Shown piece after piece: positions 8,731 through 17,945 of a stretch of DNA of 64,000 bases. The notes under the pieces were generated by a model. That model was given only the letters and a program-made list of their open reading frames with translations, ran no database searches and was not told the origin of the DNA. The number at the start of each line of letters is the position of its first letter. Positions within the stretch are counted from its first letter, which is position 1. Origin of the DNA: Chitinophaga sp. CB10 (GTDB lineage Bacteria > Bacteroidota > Bacteroidia > Chitinophagales > Chitinophagaceae); the NCBI GenBank assembly GCA_001870995.2, contig MLAV02000001.1, positions 434,001-498,000 on the forward strand, written 5' to 3'. A program made the position numbers and the translations under genes.

Positions 8731-11097
8731 ATGATGAGTAAACAGACGGCACTAGTTACAATGGTACTGGTCATGTGTTGCTGGCATACTGTCTCAGGGC
8801 AGCTACGCATTTCCGGTAGGATCACAGACAGTACATTTCACCCCGTAGCCTATGCTACCGTTGAATTGCTACAGGATAGCATACCTGCGCATTCCGGCTT
8901 TGCCGATAGTACCGGCAGCTACCTGCTGGCAGGTATCGCGCCCGGCAAATACCGGCAAGTGGTGAAATACCTCGGCAGCAACATATGGGAACAAACGTTG
9001 TTTATTAACCGGGATACGGTAACGGATATACGCATCCCGTCAAACGCCGGTAAATACCTCTCCGGCGTTACCATCACCGCTAACAAAAAGCTGATCGAAC
9101 AGCTCGGCGATAAACTGATCTTCCATGTCGAAAATAGTCCGCTTTCCAAAGGCTTCAACGCCGTCGAAGTGCTGCAACGCAGTCCTAAACTGACCGTTGG
9201 CCCGGATGGGGAAGTGTTGCTGGCCAACCGCAGCGTTACGCTGCTCATCAACGGCCGCAAACCCACCCTGCAAGGCGCGGCCCTGGCCAGTTTCCTGGCA
9301 GGCCTCAATGCGGAAGATATTAAACGCATCGAAATACAAAACTCCGCCTCGGCAGAACAGGATGCAACTGCCGGCGGAGGTGTAGTCAACATCATCGTAA
9401 AAAAGAAGTTGAATGGTTTTAAGGGAATCGCTAAATCTTCCTACCTGTTCCGCAAACAGGATTACGGTACCTACAACGGCAGCCTTAGCCTGAATTACGG
9501 CTCCGAAAAACTGGGCCTGTATTCGGTCTTCGGCTATAGCGATAATAAAGACCTGGGCAAAACCAACGGGAAATTTGCTTACCAGTCCGGCGTTACCAAT
9601 ACCAATACGGAAAGCTTTGATCAGACGGATAACAGCATAGACCTCCGCACAGGCCTCGTGTACTATCCAAACAAACGGAATGAATTTGGCATCGAAGGCT
9701 ATATCAACCGTAACAGCTTCAATTTTGACGAACAAGGCACGCAACAGCTATCCGTCAAAAACACCGCGCCGGTCAACAGCAACATCCACTCCATCTCCGG
9801 GTTGAAGAATAAACCCTGGTATGTAACGCTGAACTATGGCTACAAAACGGATTCATCTGGCAGCAGCATTCAGTTCATAGGGGATTTGGGGAGAGAAAAT
9901 AGCCGTCCCTTTAACGACGTGCAAACGTATTATCCCGATGACCCGGTCAGGAACAGCCATTATCAATACCGTACTACTGCGCTATCGGATTACTTTACCA
10001 TCCAGGCCGACTGGACGCAGCAATGCAGCCATGGTATTCAGTTACAGGCAGGCCTGAAGTATGGTAAGGTAAAGCGCAGCAACGTCGTGATCCCGCAATT
10101 CCTGGAAAATAACCAATGGATCATCGACGAAAATCAACACCAGGACTTCGATAACAACGAAGGCATCTTCGCCGGGTATGGCACGCTCAGCAAACAGTGG
10201 AAACAGCATTTTCTGAAAGCCGGCCTCAGAGCGGAGAACACATCGGTTAAAGGATTCAACAGGCGGAATAATAAGGACGTTAGCCAGCGCTATACCCAAT
10301 TATTTCCCAGCCTTTTCTATAAATACAACTGGCAACAGGATAAGGGCTTTTCCGCCAGCTATAAGCGGAGCATTACCCGCCCTTCCTTTGCGGACCTCAA
10401 TCCGTACACGGTCAAGCAAAATGATTACCTGTATCAGATAGGCAATCCTTACCTGCAGCCGTATTACATGGATATGGCAGAACTAAGCCTGGATATCCCT
10501 TCCCAGTCGTTCACCCTCTTCGGCAGGAAGACGGTCAACATCATCCAGGGCGCTTACTTCACGGATAATAACCTGGTCAATTATTTCCAGCCTCAGAACT
10601 TCGGGAATTTTTACGAAACAGGTATCGATCATAATTATAGCGGCGACCTGGCGAAATGGTGCTACGCCAGCGTAAGTACAGGCGTCTTCTATAACTCCTT
10701 TGAAGCGGTCGACGGGGTGAAGACGGCAGGCATATCGTTCTATAACAATATCTACCTGCATTTCAGCCTGTCCAAAACCTGGTCGGTGGACCTCTTTAAT
10801 AACTACCAGCACCGCTACCGGAATAAAAACCTCCTCGGGGAGCCCAAGTATAAAACGGACGTGGTGCTGAAGAAGTCGTTCCCGCAGGCAGGCCTCATCT
10901 GCATGCTGCGCGCCAACGATATTTTCAATACCCGTATCGACGAGAACCTGTCCTACTACAAGGATTTTACTTCTTACTTCTACATGAAAAGGCTGACAAG
11001 GAGCATTTCCTTCTCCATCCAGTACACGTTTGACAACAAGAAGAAGGTGAATACGGACAGGGTAAGCTCGCAAAATGAAAGCAGACAAAGACTTTAG
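8731..11097 (+). CDS. Outer membrane beta-barrel protein, TonB-dependent receptor type
   Basis: This 788-residue protein has a signal peptide ending near VSGQ (residue 24). A carboxypeptidase-regulatory-like domain follows at about 25-115 (ISGRITDSTFHPVAYATVEL), then a plug-like segment at about 120-225 (GFNAVEVLQRSPKLTVGPDGEVLLANRSV-type pattern, SASAEQDATAGGGVVNIIVKKK), then a C-terminal barrel of about 550 residues with alternating aromatic strands. This is the 'outer membrane beta-barrel family' seen throughout Bacteroidota, related to TonB receptors. It lies 83 bases upstream of the RiPP precursor on the same strand and may be part of its operon, for export across or sensing at the outer membrane; that role is inferred from position only. 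Confidence 0.9.
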   Translation: MMSKQTALVTMVLVMCCWHTVSGQLRISGRITDSTFHPVAYATVELLQDSIPAHSGFADSTGSYLLAGIAPGKYRQVVKYLGSNIWEQTLFINRDTVTDIRIPSNAGKYLSGVTITANKKLIEQLGDKLIFHVENSPLSKGFNAVEVLQRSPKLTVGPDGEVLLANRSVTLLINGRKPTLQGAALASFLAGLNAEDIKRIEIQNSASAEQDATAGGGVVNIIVKKKLNGFKGIAKSSYLFRKQDYGTYNGSLSLNYGSEKLGLYSVFGYSDNKDLGKTNGKFAYQSGVTNTNTESFDQTDNSIDLRTGLVYYPNKRNEFGIEGYINRNSFNFDEQGTQQLSVKNTAPVNSNIHSISGLKNKPWYVTLNYGYKTDSSGSSIQFIGDLGRENSRPFNDVQTYYPDDPVRNSHYQYRTTALSDYFTIQADWTQQCSHGIQLQAGLKYGKVKRSNVVIPQFLENNQWIIDENQHQDFDNNEGIFAGYGTLSKQWKQHFLKAGLRAENTSVKGFNRRNNKDVSQRYTQLFPSLFYKYNWQQDKGFSASYKRSITRPSFADLNPYTVKQNDYLYQIGNPYLQPYYMDMAELSLDIPSQSFTLFGRKTVNIIQGAYFTDNNLVNYFQPQNFGNFYETGIDHNYSGDLAKWCYASVSTGVFYNSFEAVDGVKTAGISFYNNIYLHFSLSKTWSVDLFNNYQHRYRNKNLLGEPKYKTDVVLKKSFPQAGLICMLRANDIFNTRIDENLSYYKDFTSYFYMKRLTRSISFSIQYTFDNKKKVNTDRVSSQNESRQRL

Positions 11098-11180
11098 TAC
11101 TATATAGTCCAACTCGTTGCAACAAGGAGATTGCTGAAAATCCTGAAGAGAGTAAGCATAAAACTTTAAAACCTAACAAA

Positions 11181-11363
11181 ATGAAAGTTAAAAACACTTT
11201 AAAAGGTCTGGAGAAAAAAGTTACTCCTCTGAAACAGAACGAACAAGGTAAACTGAAAGGTGGTTTCTCTGCTTTTGGCGCCACTGAACCAGTTAAATCA
11301 GAACCAGTAAACGTAAACGTGGACGTGGCTTCTGGTCATACCTGTGCTTGCGCTTGCAAATGA
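11181..11363 (+). CDS. RiPP precursor peptide with GG leader and CxCxC end
   Basis: The 60-residue peptide starts MKVKNTLKGLEKKVTPLKQN and has a KLKGG|F double-glycine site at residues 27-28. It resembles the Bacteroidota 'GG' natural-product precursor group that is paired with radical SAM enzymes (TIGR04149-like, by recall). The predicted 32-residue core is Gly/Ala-poor and repetitive in Val and Asn (VNVNVDV, residues 43-49). It ends SGHTCACACK, with Cys55, Cys57 and Cys59 alternating with Ala. The next genes are a radical SAM/SPASM enzyme and a C39 peptidase exporter, which is what such a precursor needs. Cysteines, and residues next to them, are the likely modification sites. The gene is followed by a strong hairpin. 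Confidence 0.88.
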   Translation: MKVKNTLKGLEKKVTPLKQNEQGKLKGGFSAFGATEPVKSEPVNVNVDVASGHTCACACK

Positions 11364-11376
11364 TTTCAAACAGTAA

Positions 11377-11404
11377 AGCCGGTTTTAGCTTGCTAAAACC
11401 GGCT
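11377..11404 (+). terminator. Strong hairpin between RiPP precursor and maturase (possible attenuator)
   Basis: Arms AGCCGGTTTTAGC and GCTAAAACCGGCT (13 bp, 2-base spacer) start 13 bases after the precursor stop. No T-run follows, so it may act as partial terminator or as an RNA-stabilising 3' end rather than a full stop. The radical SAM gene starts 29 bases later. Confidence 0.65.
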
Positions 11405-11433
11405 CCTTCATCAGGCCATTTAAATGTAATCGT

Positions 11434-12735
11434 ATGAAATTAAGTCGATTTAACACCGCCGTTCCGTATGGTGATGCCATCGTGTATCATAACTCCTTTG
11501 CCAATAAATTCCTCCTCCTGGATAGCTCCCTCTACGATATGCTGATGGTGGTAAAAACGCCGGCCGACCTGGAAGAACTCCGCGATATCCACGAAGAGTT
11601 TTACGACGCGCTCGTAGACCTCGGGTTTATCGTGGAAGACGAAGTGGATGAACTGCAGCGGGCACGCGACCTCATTACCAGCATCGATAACCAGGACCAC
11701 TACTTCCACCTGATCGTCAACCCTACCATGAACTGTAATTTCAGTTGCTGGTACTGCTACGAAAATCATGAACGTAAATCCAAAATCACGGACGACGTTA
11801 TTGATAAAATAGAACTCCTGATAGAAAATATCTTCCGGCAAAATCCCAAGATCCAAATCTTCAGCCTCTCATTTTTCGGCGGCGAGCCCTTACTCTTCTA
11901 CGATAAAATGAGCATCCTGATGAAACGCGCCAAAGCCATCACCGACCGGCTGGGCAAGGAACTGCAAATCTCCATTACCTCCAACGGCCTGCTGATCGAT
12001 AAAGCCATCATCGAAGAGCTGAAAGGCTATATCGTTTCCGGCTTCCAGATCACGCTGGATGGCAACCGCGAACACCATGACCAGGTACGCTTCGTATCCA
12101 AATCCAGGGGCTCTTATGATAAGATTATTGCCAACATAAAAGACCTTGCCAGGAACGGCTTTATTGTTACCCTGCGCATCAACTTTACCAAAGAGAACCT
12201 CAACGGACTGGAAGAAGTGATCAACGACCTGGACGACCTCACCGTAGAAGAAAAAAGCCTGATATCCCTCTCCATGCAGAAGGTTTTCCAGGAACCCGGC
12301 ACGCCGGAACTGGTGCAGCGCGTGGCCCTCTTCAAAGAGTACGCCAAGCAGCACCACATCTACCACCGGAGCGCCATCCTCGCGGATACGGTTCGCAGCT
12401 CCTGCTATGCGGATAAAGTAAACGAAGCCGTGATCAACTACAACGGCGATGTATATAAATGCAACGCCCGGGATTTCAACCAGAAAAATAAAGAAGGCGT
12501 GCTGACGGAACAGGGCGAAATCATCTGGAACGAACAACATGCCCGCCGCCTCACACCCAAGCTCACCAACAAACCCTGCCAGGAATGCTCCATCATGCCC
12601 ATCTGCGGCGGCGGTTGCAGCCAGATGGTGCTGGAAAACCTGGATAAGGAATACTGCGTGCATGAATTCGACGAAAACAGTAAGAAACAACTGGTCCTGG
12701 AAATGTTTTTAGATCAGCAAACGACAAGTATATAA
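11434..12735 (+). CDS. Radical SAM/SPASM peptide maturase
   Basis: This 433-residue enzyme carries the radical SAM cluster motif CNFSCWYC at Cys101, Cys105 and Cys108, followed by the SFFGGEP glycine-rich SAM segment. A C-terminal SPASM domain has KPCQEC (382, 385), PICGGGC (391, 395) and KEYC (408), with an earlier YKCNARD cysteine, enough for one or two auxiliary iron-sulfur clusters. The first 90 residues may form the peptide-recognition part. Such enzymes cleave SAM to a deoxyadenosyl radical and cross-link or otherwise alter precursor peptides. Gene order (precursor, this enzyme, C39 exporter two bases downstream) makes the 60-residue peptide its substrate. The bond it makes cannot be read from sequence; thioether or carbon-carbon links are both possible. 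Confidence 0.93.
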   Translation: MKLSRFNTAVPYGDAIVYHNSFANKFLLLDSSLYDMLMVVKTPADLEELRDIHEEFYDALVDLGFIVEDEVDELQRARDLITSIDNQDHYFHLIVNPTMNCNFSCWYCYENHERKSKITDDVIDKIELLIENIFRQNPKIQIFSLSFFGGEPLLFYDKMSILMKRAKAITDRLGKELQISITSNGLLIDKAIIEELKGYIVSGFQITLDGNREHHDQVRFVSKSRGSYDKIIANIKDLARNGFIVTLRINFTKENLNGLEEVINDLDDLTVEEKSLISLSMQKVFQEPGTPELVQRVALFKEYAKQHHIYHRSAILADTVRSSCYADKVNEAVINYNGDVYKCNARDFNQKNKEGVLTEQGEIIWNEQHARRLTPKLTNKPCQECSIMPICGGGCSQMVLENLDKEYCVHEFDENSKKQLVLEMFLDQQTTSI

Positions 12736-12736
12736 G

Positions 12737-14941
12737 ATGAAATTCTTTCCTCAGCATGATCAGATGGATTGCGGGCCTGCCTGCCTGGCCATGGTGGCTT
12801 CCTATTACGGCAAGACCTACGGCCTGACCTACCTCCGCGAGCATTCATTTATTTCCCGGGAAGGCGTATCCTTGCTGGGAATAAGTGAGGCGGCGCAGCG
12901 GATAGGCATGGAAACACTGCCCGGAAAGCTCACCACCGACATGCTGGCGGAACCCAACACACCGCTGCCGGCCATCCTGCACTGGAACCAGAATCACTTT
13001 ATCGTGCTGCGGAAAGTAACCCGGCAGCCGCTCACCGGCAGGCAGCAATTCAAAATTGCAGACCCGGCCCATGGATTCATCACCCTCTCCCGCGAACGTT
13101 TTGAACAGCAATGGCTCTCCGACGGCGGGGAAGGCGTAGCGCTGTTTCTCCATCCCACAGCGGCCTTCGAGAATTTTGAACCTCCAAAGGAACAAAATGC
13201 CTCTATCCGTTATCTCTTTAGCTACCTGACCCCGCATAAACGCCCGCTGATATGGATGCTGCTGCTGTTGCTGCTCGGGTCCTGCATCTCACTGACGTTT
13301 CCTTTCCTGACACAAAGCCTGATCGACAAAGGGGTAAACGGGAAGAACCTCCATTTCATCACCCTGATCCTACTGGCGCAACTGAGCCTGTACCTGGGCT
13401 CCCTCGGGATGGAACTGCTGCGCAACTGGATGATGATGGTAGTGGCCACCAAAGTCAACATCCAGATCATTTCGGACTTCCTCCGCAAGCTGCTGAAGCT
13501 GCCCATCAAATTTTTCGATACCAAGCTAATGGGCGATTTCAATCAGCGTATAGCCGACCACGATAGGATAGAAACCTTCCTCACCTCCCAAAGTCTGCTC
13601 ACCTTCTTTTCCATGATCACCTTCCTGGTGTTCTTCGGCGTGCTGTGGTATTATAATCCGCAGTTGCTAATGATATACCTGGGATTGAGCACAGTAGCGG
13701 TGTTATGGTCCCTGTACTGGATGCGGCAGCGCAAAATACTGGACTATTTCAGGTTCCAGCTGCGCAGCGAAAACCAGCAGTCCATCTTCGAAATCATCAA
13801 CGGCGTCACGGAAATGAAGCTCAACCAGTTCGAAGATTATAAGCGGACCGAATGGGAAAAGATCCAGCATAAAATTTTTAAGATCAACATCCGCAGCATG
13901 AAGCTCAACCAGGTTCAGCTCTCCGGCTTTGAATTCCTGAACCAGATGAAGAACATCCTGGTGACCTTCCTGGCGGCTTCCCTCGTGGTAACGGGCCATA
14001 TGACCCTCGGCGCGCTGTTAAGCGTGTCCTATATCATTGGCCAGATGAACACCCCCATTAATCAACTGGTGAACTTTTTCAGGTCGTTACAGGACGCGCG
14101 CTTAAGTATGGCACGCCTAAACGAAGTGCAGCAACATGAAGAAGAGGACGCCGGGGCAACCGCTGCGGATACGGATAACGGTAGCGCATACACTTATTCC
14201 AGCCTGGACTTCCGTTTGTCAGGCGTGGATTTTCAGTACGAAGGGCCCTCATCTCCCCATGTACTAAAAAATATAAACCTGCATATTCCGCAAGGGAAGG
14301 TGACCGCTATTGTAGGAGCCAGCGGCAGCGGCAAAACCACCTTAATGAAGCTGCTGCTGAAATTCTATGAGCCCGTAAAAGGCCAGATCCGCCTGGGGGA
14401 CCGCCCGCTGCCGGAAGTTCCGCACCTCTGGTTGCGGCGCAACAGCGGCGTAGTGCTGCAGGACGGGTTCATTTTTGGCGATACCATCCTGCGCAATATC
14501 ATTTGCGGCGATGAGGAAATTGATATGGAACGTCTGGTAAACGCCCTCCGTATTGCCAATATCCAATCCTTCGTAGAGCAGTTGCCGTTACAGCTGAATA
14601 CCAAGATAGGCGCCTCCGGCAGCGGTATCTCCGGCGGGCAGCGCCAAAGAATCCTGATCGCCCGCGCCGTGTACAAGAACCCGCAGTTCCTCTTCTTCGA
14701 CGAAGCTACTTCCGCACTGGACGCCGAAAATGAAAAGGTCATCCACGATAATTTACAGACCTTCTTTAAAGGGAAAACGGTCGTCATCATCGCCCACCGC
14801 CTGTCGACCGTTAAAAATGCTGATCAGATCATCGTACTGAAGGAAGGGCAGATCGTGGAGTTCGGTACTCACCAGCAACTGGTAGCGAGCCGGAAGAATT
14901 ATTTTGATCTGGTAAAGAACCAGCTGGAATTAGGCGTATAA
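12737..14941 (+). CDS. C39 peptidase-containing ABC transporter (RiPP leader cleavage and export)
   Basis: This 734-residue protein has three parts. A C39 bacteriocin-processing peptidase covers residues 1-140 (DQMDCGPACLAM with catalytic Cys12, HWNQNHFIVL with the His, ADPAHG with the Asp). A six-helix transmembrane domain covers about 165-450. The ATPase has Walker A GASGSGKTTL near 526, signature SGGQRQR near 631, Walker B FLFFDEATSALD near 652 and the switch IAHRLSTV. Such proteins cut leaders after a double glycine and export the core across the inner membrane. The start is one base after the maturase stop, so translation is coupled. The GG site of the precursor at 11181 fits. No periplasmic adaptor (HlyD-like) gene is adjacent. 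Confidence 0.95.
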   Translation: MKFFPQHDQMDCGPACLAMVASYYGKTYGLTYLREHSFISREGVSLLGISEAAQRIGMETLPGKLTTDMLAEPNTPLPAILHWNQNHFIVLRKVTRQPLTGRQQFKIADPAHGFITLSRERFEQQWLSDGGEGVALFLHPTAAFENFEPPKEQNASIRYLFSYLTPHKRPLIWMLLLLLLGSCISLTFPFLTQSLIDKGVNGKNLHFITLILLAQLSLYLGSLGMELLRNWMMMVVATKVNIQIISDFLRKLLKLPIKFFDTKLMGDFNQRIADHDRIETFLTSQSLLTFFSMITFLVFFGVLWYYNPQLLMIYLGLSTVAVLWSLYWMRQRKILDYFRFQLRSENQQSIFEIINGVTEMKLNQFEDYKRTEWEKIQHKIFKINIRSMKLNQVQLSGFEFLNQMKNILVTFLAASLVVTGHMTLGALLSVSYIIGQMNTPINQLVNFFRSLQDARLSMARLNEVQQHEEEDAGATAADTDNGSAYTYSSLDFRLSGVDFQYEGPSSPHVLKNINLHIPQGKVTAIVGASGSGKTTLMKLLLKFYEPVKGQIRLGDRPLPEVPHLWLRRNSGVVLQDGFIFGDTILRNIICGDEEIDMERLVNALRIANIQSFVEQLPLQLNTKIGASGSGISGGQRQRILIARAVYKNPQFLFFDEATSALDAENEKVIHDNLQTFFKGKTVVIIAHRLSTVKNADQIIVLKEGQIVEFGTHQQLVASRKNYFDLVKNQLELGV

Positions 14942-15197
14942 CCGCCCGCGTTAGCGGCTTATCTCTCCCCCCAAAAAAAATAATTACATGTTTTTTTAGT
15001 GTATTAAAAGATGCCGGCCCGCCATTTAACCTGCCGCCAAAACCCGTGTTCGGCAACAGGAATGCATATACGCCATATGTGATCCAAGTGTCTTAATTAT
15101 CGCTGTTAATGATTGATAATCAGTATGTTGTAATTAAATTTTCCAATAATTTTCCCTAACTTTCCTCCATCTTTTAACCACAAAAAAATTCCACATT

Positions 15198-17012
15198 ATG
15201 AAAAAGATCCATCTCCGGCTGCTAGCCGTGAGCCTGCTCGCTATTGCCTTTTTTGCCTGTAGGAAAAATAGCTATATACCAGGGGAAGGGGGAGAGATCA
15301 CCACCGCCAGGGCCAACGAATCCGTCAGCATCTGGCAGACGACCGGCAGTCAAAGCCAGTTGCTACAGCAGCAGGGAAATGTAACCTTTGCCCCGGACGC
15401 CGGCACGGCCAGCACCACCATCACCGTCAACGATGCTACTACCTACCAAAGCATGGACGGCTTCGGGTTCACCCTCACCCAGGGCAGCGCGAAATTAATC
15501 AGCAACCTCTCCGCCACCGCGCAAAACTCCTTGCTGAATGAACTGTTTAGCCCCACGGGCGGCATTGGCCTTTCCGTTATTCGTATAGGCGTGGGCGCTA
15601 CTGACCTGAGCGATTATTCCTACACTTACCGGGACGGCGCCTCCTTCAGCCTCGCCGGGCCTGACCTCACCTACACCATCCCCATCCTGAAAAAGATCCT
15701 GGCCATCAACCCCGCCATCAAAGTACTGGCCACCCCCTGGAGCGCCCCCGTGTGGATGAAAACCAACGGCTCCTTTGTAGGCGGCACCCTCAAGGCGGAA
15801 AACTACGAAAGCTACGGGCAGTACTGGCTGGACTATATGAACGCCATGCGCGCGCAGGGCATCGAAATCTGGGCGGTGACCCCGCAGAACGAGCCGCTGA
15901 ACCCCTACAACGAGCCCAGCATGACGCTCAGCAAGGAAAACGAACTGGGACTGATCAACGATTACATGGGGCCAAAGCTCAGGGGCGCCGGCTTTAACTG
16001 CAAGATCATCTGCTACGATCATAATTGCGACAATACGGAATTCCCCATTTACGTAGCCAACAACAGCTCTTATGTGGACGGTTCGGCGTTTCACCTCTAT
16101 GCCGGCAATATTTCCGCGATGACCACCGTAAAGAACGCCACCAACAAAAACGTGTACTTTACCGAACAATACACTTCCACTACCGGCAGCTTCTCCGGCG
16201 ACCTCTCCTGGCACATCCAGAACGTAGTGATAGGCTCGGTGAACAATTGGTCCAAAACGGTATTGGAATGGAACCTCGCGAGCGACTCCCAGGGCGGCCC
16301 GCATACTCCCGGCGGCAGCACCGTTTCCCGCGGCGCCATTACGATCGACGGTAGCGCCATCACCCGCCGCGTAGGCTATTACATCATTGCGCACGTCTCC
16401 AAATTCGTACAGCCGGGAGCGTTACGCATTGCTTCCAACAGTTCCGGCAGCATTCAAACCACCGCTTTCAAAAACAGCGATGGCTCGAAAGTCTTGCTGG
16501 CCTTTAACAACAGCGGCGCCAGCGTCTCCTTCAAAGTAAAATGGGGCAGCCAGTCGTTTACCTATTCCTTACCCGGCGGTGCAGTGGCTACCTTCAAATG
16601 GTCCGGCGCCGGCAGCGGCAACCCCTCCGTCGCACCTATCGGCCAGCAGATTACCCTGAAAGGCTTTAACAATATGTACGTCAGCAGCGAGAACGGTACC
16701 CAGGCCATGAATTGCAACAGGGCTACGGCATCCGGCTGGGAAACCTTTACAGTAGTGGATGCCGGCGGCGGTAAGATCGCCCTGCAGGCCATGGGCAAAT
16801 ACGTATCCTCCGAAGACGGCGCCCAGGCCATCACCTGCAACCGCGCTACCATTGGCGATTGGGAAAAGTTTGACTGGGTGGTGAATGCAGACGGGAAAAT
16901 TTCCCTGCGGGGCAATAACGGGCGCTATGTCAGCTCGGAAAACGGTACCCAGGCTATGACCTGCAACCGTACTTCCATCTCAGGCTGGGAGGCCTTCGGC
17001 GTCAACCAATAA
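15198..17012 (+). CDS. GH30 family glycoside hydrolase with C-terminal fascin-like beta-trefoil
   Basis: This 604-residue protein starts with a lipoprotein-like signal (LLAIAFFAC, Cys21). Residues about 75-475 form a GH30 catalytic domain: MDGFGFTLTQGSA, LSVIRIGVGATDLS, ATPWSAPVWMK, the acid/base Glu232 in TPQNEP, and the nucleophile Glu357 in VLEWNLA, followed by the small beta domain typical of clan A GH30. Residues about 485-604 hold three similar repeats, each with YVSSE(N/D)G(T/A)QA and CNR (starting near 494, 535 and 577). This matches a three-lobed beta-trefoil of the fascin type, likely for carbohydrate binding. GH30 enzymes act on beta-1,6-glucan, glucosylceramide, xylan and others; the layout favours a beta-1,6-glucanase but this is not certain. 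It stands alone, without SusC/D next to it. Confidence 0.92.
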   Translation: MKKIHLRLLAVSLLAIAFFACRKNSYIPGEGGEITTARANESVSIWQTTGSQSQLLQQQGNVTFAPDAGTASTTITVNDATTYQSMDGFGFTLTQGSAKLISNLSATAQNSLLNELFSPTGGIGLSVIRIGVGATDLSDYSYTYRDGASFSLAGPDLTYTIPILKKILAINPAIKVLATPWSAPVWMKTNGSFVGGTLKAENYESYGQYWLDYMNAMRAQGIEIWAVTPQNEPLNPYNEPSMTLSKENELGLINDYMGPKLRGAGFNCKIICYDHNCDNTEFPIYVANNSSYVDGSAFHLYAGNISAMTTVKNATNKNVYFTEQYTSTTGSFSGDLSWHIQNVVIGSVNNWSKTVLEWNLASDSQGGPHTPGGSTVSRGAITIDGSAITRRVGYYIIAHVSKFVQPGALRIASNSSGSIQTTAFKNSDGSKVLLAFNNSGASVSFKVKWGSQSFTYSLPGGAVATFKWSGAGSGNPSVAPIGQQITLKGFNNMYVSSENGTQAMNCNRATASGWETFTVVDAGGGKIALQAMGKYVSSEDGAQAITCNRATIGDWEKFDWVVNADGKISLRGNNGRYVSSENGTQAMTCNRTSISGWEAFGVNQ

Positions 17013-17020
17013 TCTTCATC

Positions 17021-17050
17021 CGGTACCCGCCGCGGCTATGGTGGGTACCG
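17021..17050 (+). terminator. Hairpin after the GH30 gene
   Basis: Arms CGGTACCC and GGGTACCG are separated by 14 bases, 9 bases after the GH30 stop and 13 before the next start. There is little T after the stem, so it is a weak terminator or a read-through element. Confidence 0.45.
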
Positions 17051-17063
17051 CTTATATTTCCAC

Positions 17064-17945
17064 ATGAAGTTGTTTATAGCAATCTCACTGTTATGCCTAT
17101 ACGCTGTTCGTACCATCGCACAGGTGGAGGCAACCTTCTCCGGCGGTTACGAAGCGGCTGCCCTTAGCTGGTCAATCGGGGGCAAAACGAACAACGAACC
17201 AATCAATGTATTGTCGGAGCTGAAATGGCGCGGCTTACGCGGCCCCTTGTGGCAGGGCGGTTTAAAATGGCATCCCCGCAAACGCTGGTACATAGCGGGA
17301 GAAATGAGTAAATCCCGCATCACTGCCGGCCATGCCGAGGATACGGATTATGGCGCAAACGACCGGCGCTCACCCACCTATCACGCCCGCCTGGATAGCG
17401 ACGAAGGGGCACTATCTTCCTGCCGTTTGTTCGGGGGATTTCACTTCCTCCAACGGGAGAAGCTGGACCTGGGCGGTTTTGCGGGGTATGTCCAACGCAG
17501 GGAGGAGCTATTGCTGCTCAATCATGCAGCAGCGCAGCCTGGTCAAAAGAACCTGCGCAGTACTTACAACACCCGCTGGTCGGGCGTTACAGGCGGCGTA
17601 GCCGGCGCGTACCATTTCAGCAAGCGGCTGCATATCGCTGCAGAACTGCAATACAGCCAACTGCGTTTCCATGCTGCGGCGGACTGGAACCTGGTCGATG
17701 CCTTTCAGCATCCCGTCAGCTTTCGGCAACAGGCCAATGGGTTTGACCTCGGCGCTTCCCTGAAAGTTGCGTTACAGCTAAATCATCACCTGTCCCTTTT
17801 TCTCTCGGGCATGTATCGCCATGCGGCAACCGGCACTGGTTCGGATGAATTGTACCTCGCGAATGGCGCTGTGCAAACGGCCCGGTTCAATGGCGCCTAC
17901 GCGCATGCCTGCAAAGCGCTGACGGGCGGCAGCTGGGCGTTTTGA
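17064..17945 (+). CDS. Predicted outer membrane beta-barrel protein, function unknown
   Basis: The 293-residue protein has a clear signal peptide (MKLFIAISLLCLYAVRTIAQ). It then shows repeated amphipathic beta strands ending in aromatic residues (YEAAALSWSIGG, NVLSELKWRGLRGPLWQGGLKW, RWYIAGEMSKSRI, LFGGFHFL, LSLFLSGMYRHAA). The NVLSELKWRGL and DTDYGANDR segments recall omptin-like outer membrane proteins of the 'Protochlamydia outer membrane protein' group, but I cannot confirm catalytic residues. It follows the GH30 gene by 51 bases on the same strand. Its stop codon directly abuts that of the convergent sensor gene (TGA-TCA at 17943-17948). Confidence 0.7.
   Translation: MKLFIAISLLCLYAVRTIAQVEATFSGGYEAAALSWSIGGKTNNEPINVLSELKWRGLRGPLWQGGLKWHPRKRWYIAGEMSKSRITAGHAEDTDYGANDRRSPTYHARLDSDEGALSSCRLFGGFHFLQREKLDLGGFAGYVQRREELLLLNHAAAQPGQKNLRSTYNTRWSGVTGGVAGAYHFSKRLHIAAELQYSQLRFHAAADWNLVDAFQHPVSFRQQANGFDLGASLKVALQLNHHLSLFLSGMYRHAATGTGSDELYLANGAVQTARFNGAYAHACKALTGGSWAF

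Noticed and set aside
11440..12690. Long antisense frames over the radical SAM gene
   Set aside because: They conflict with the CxxxCxxC and SPASM motifs on the plus strand.
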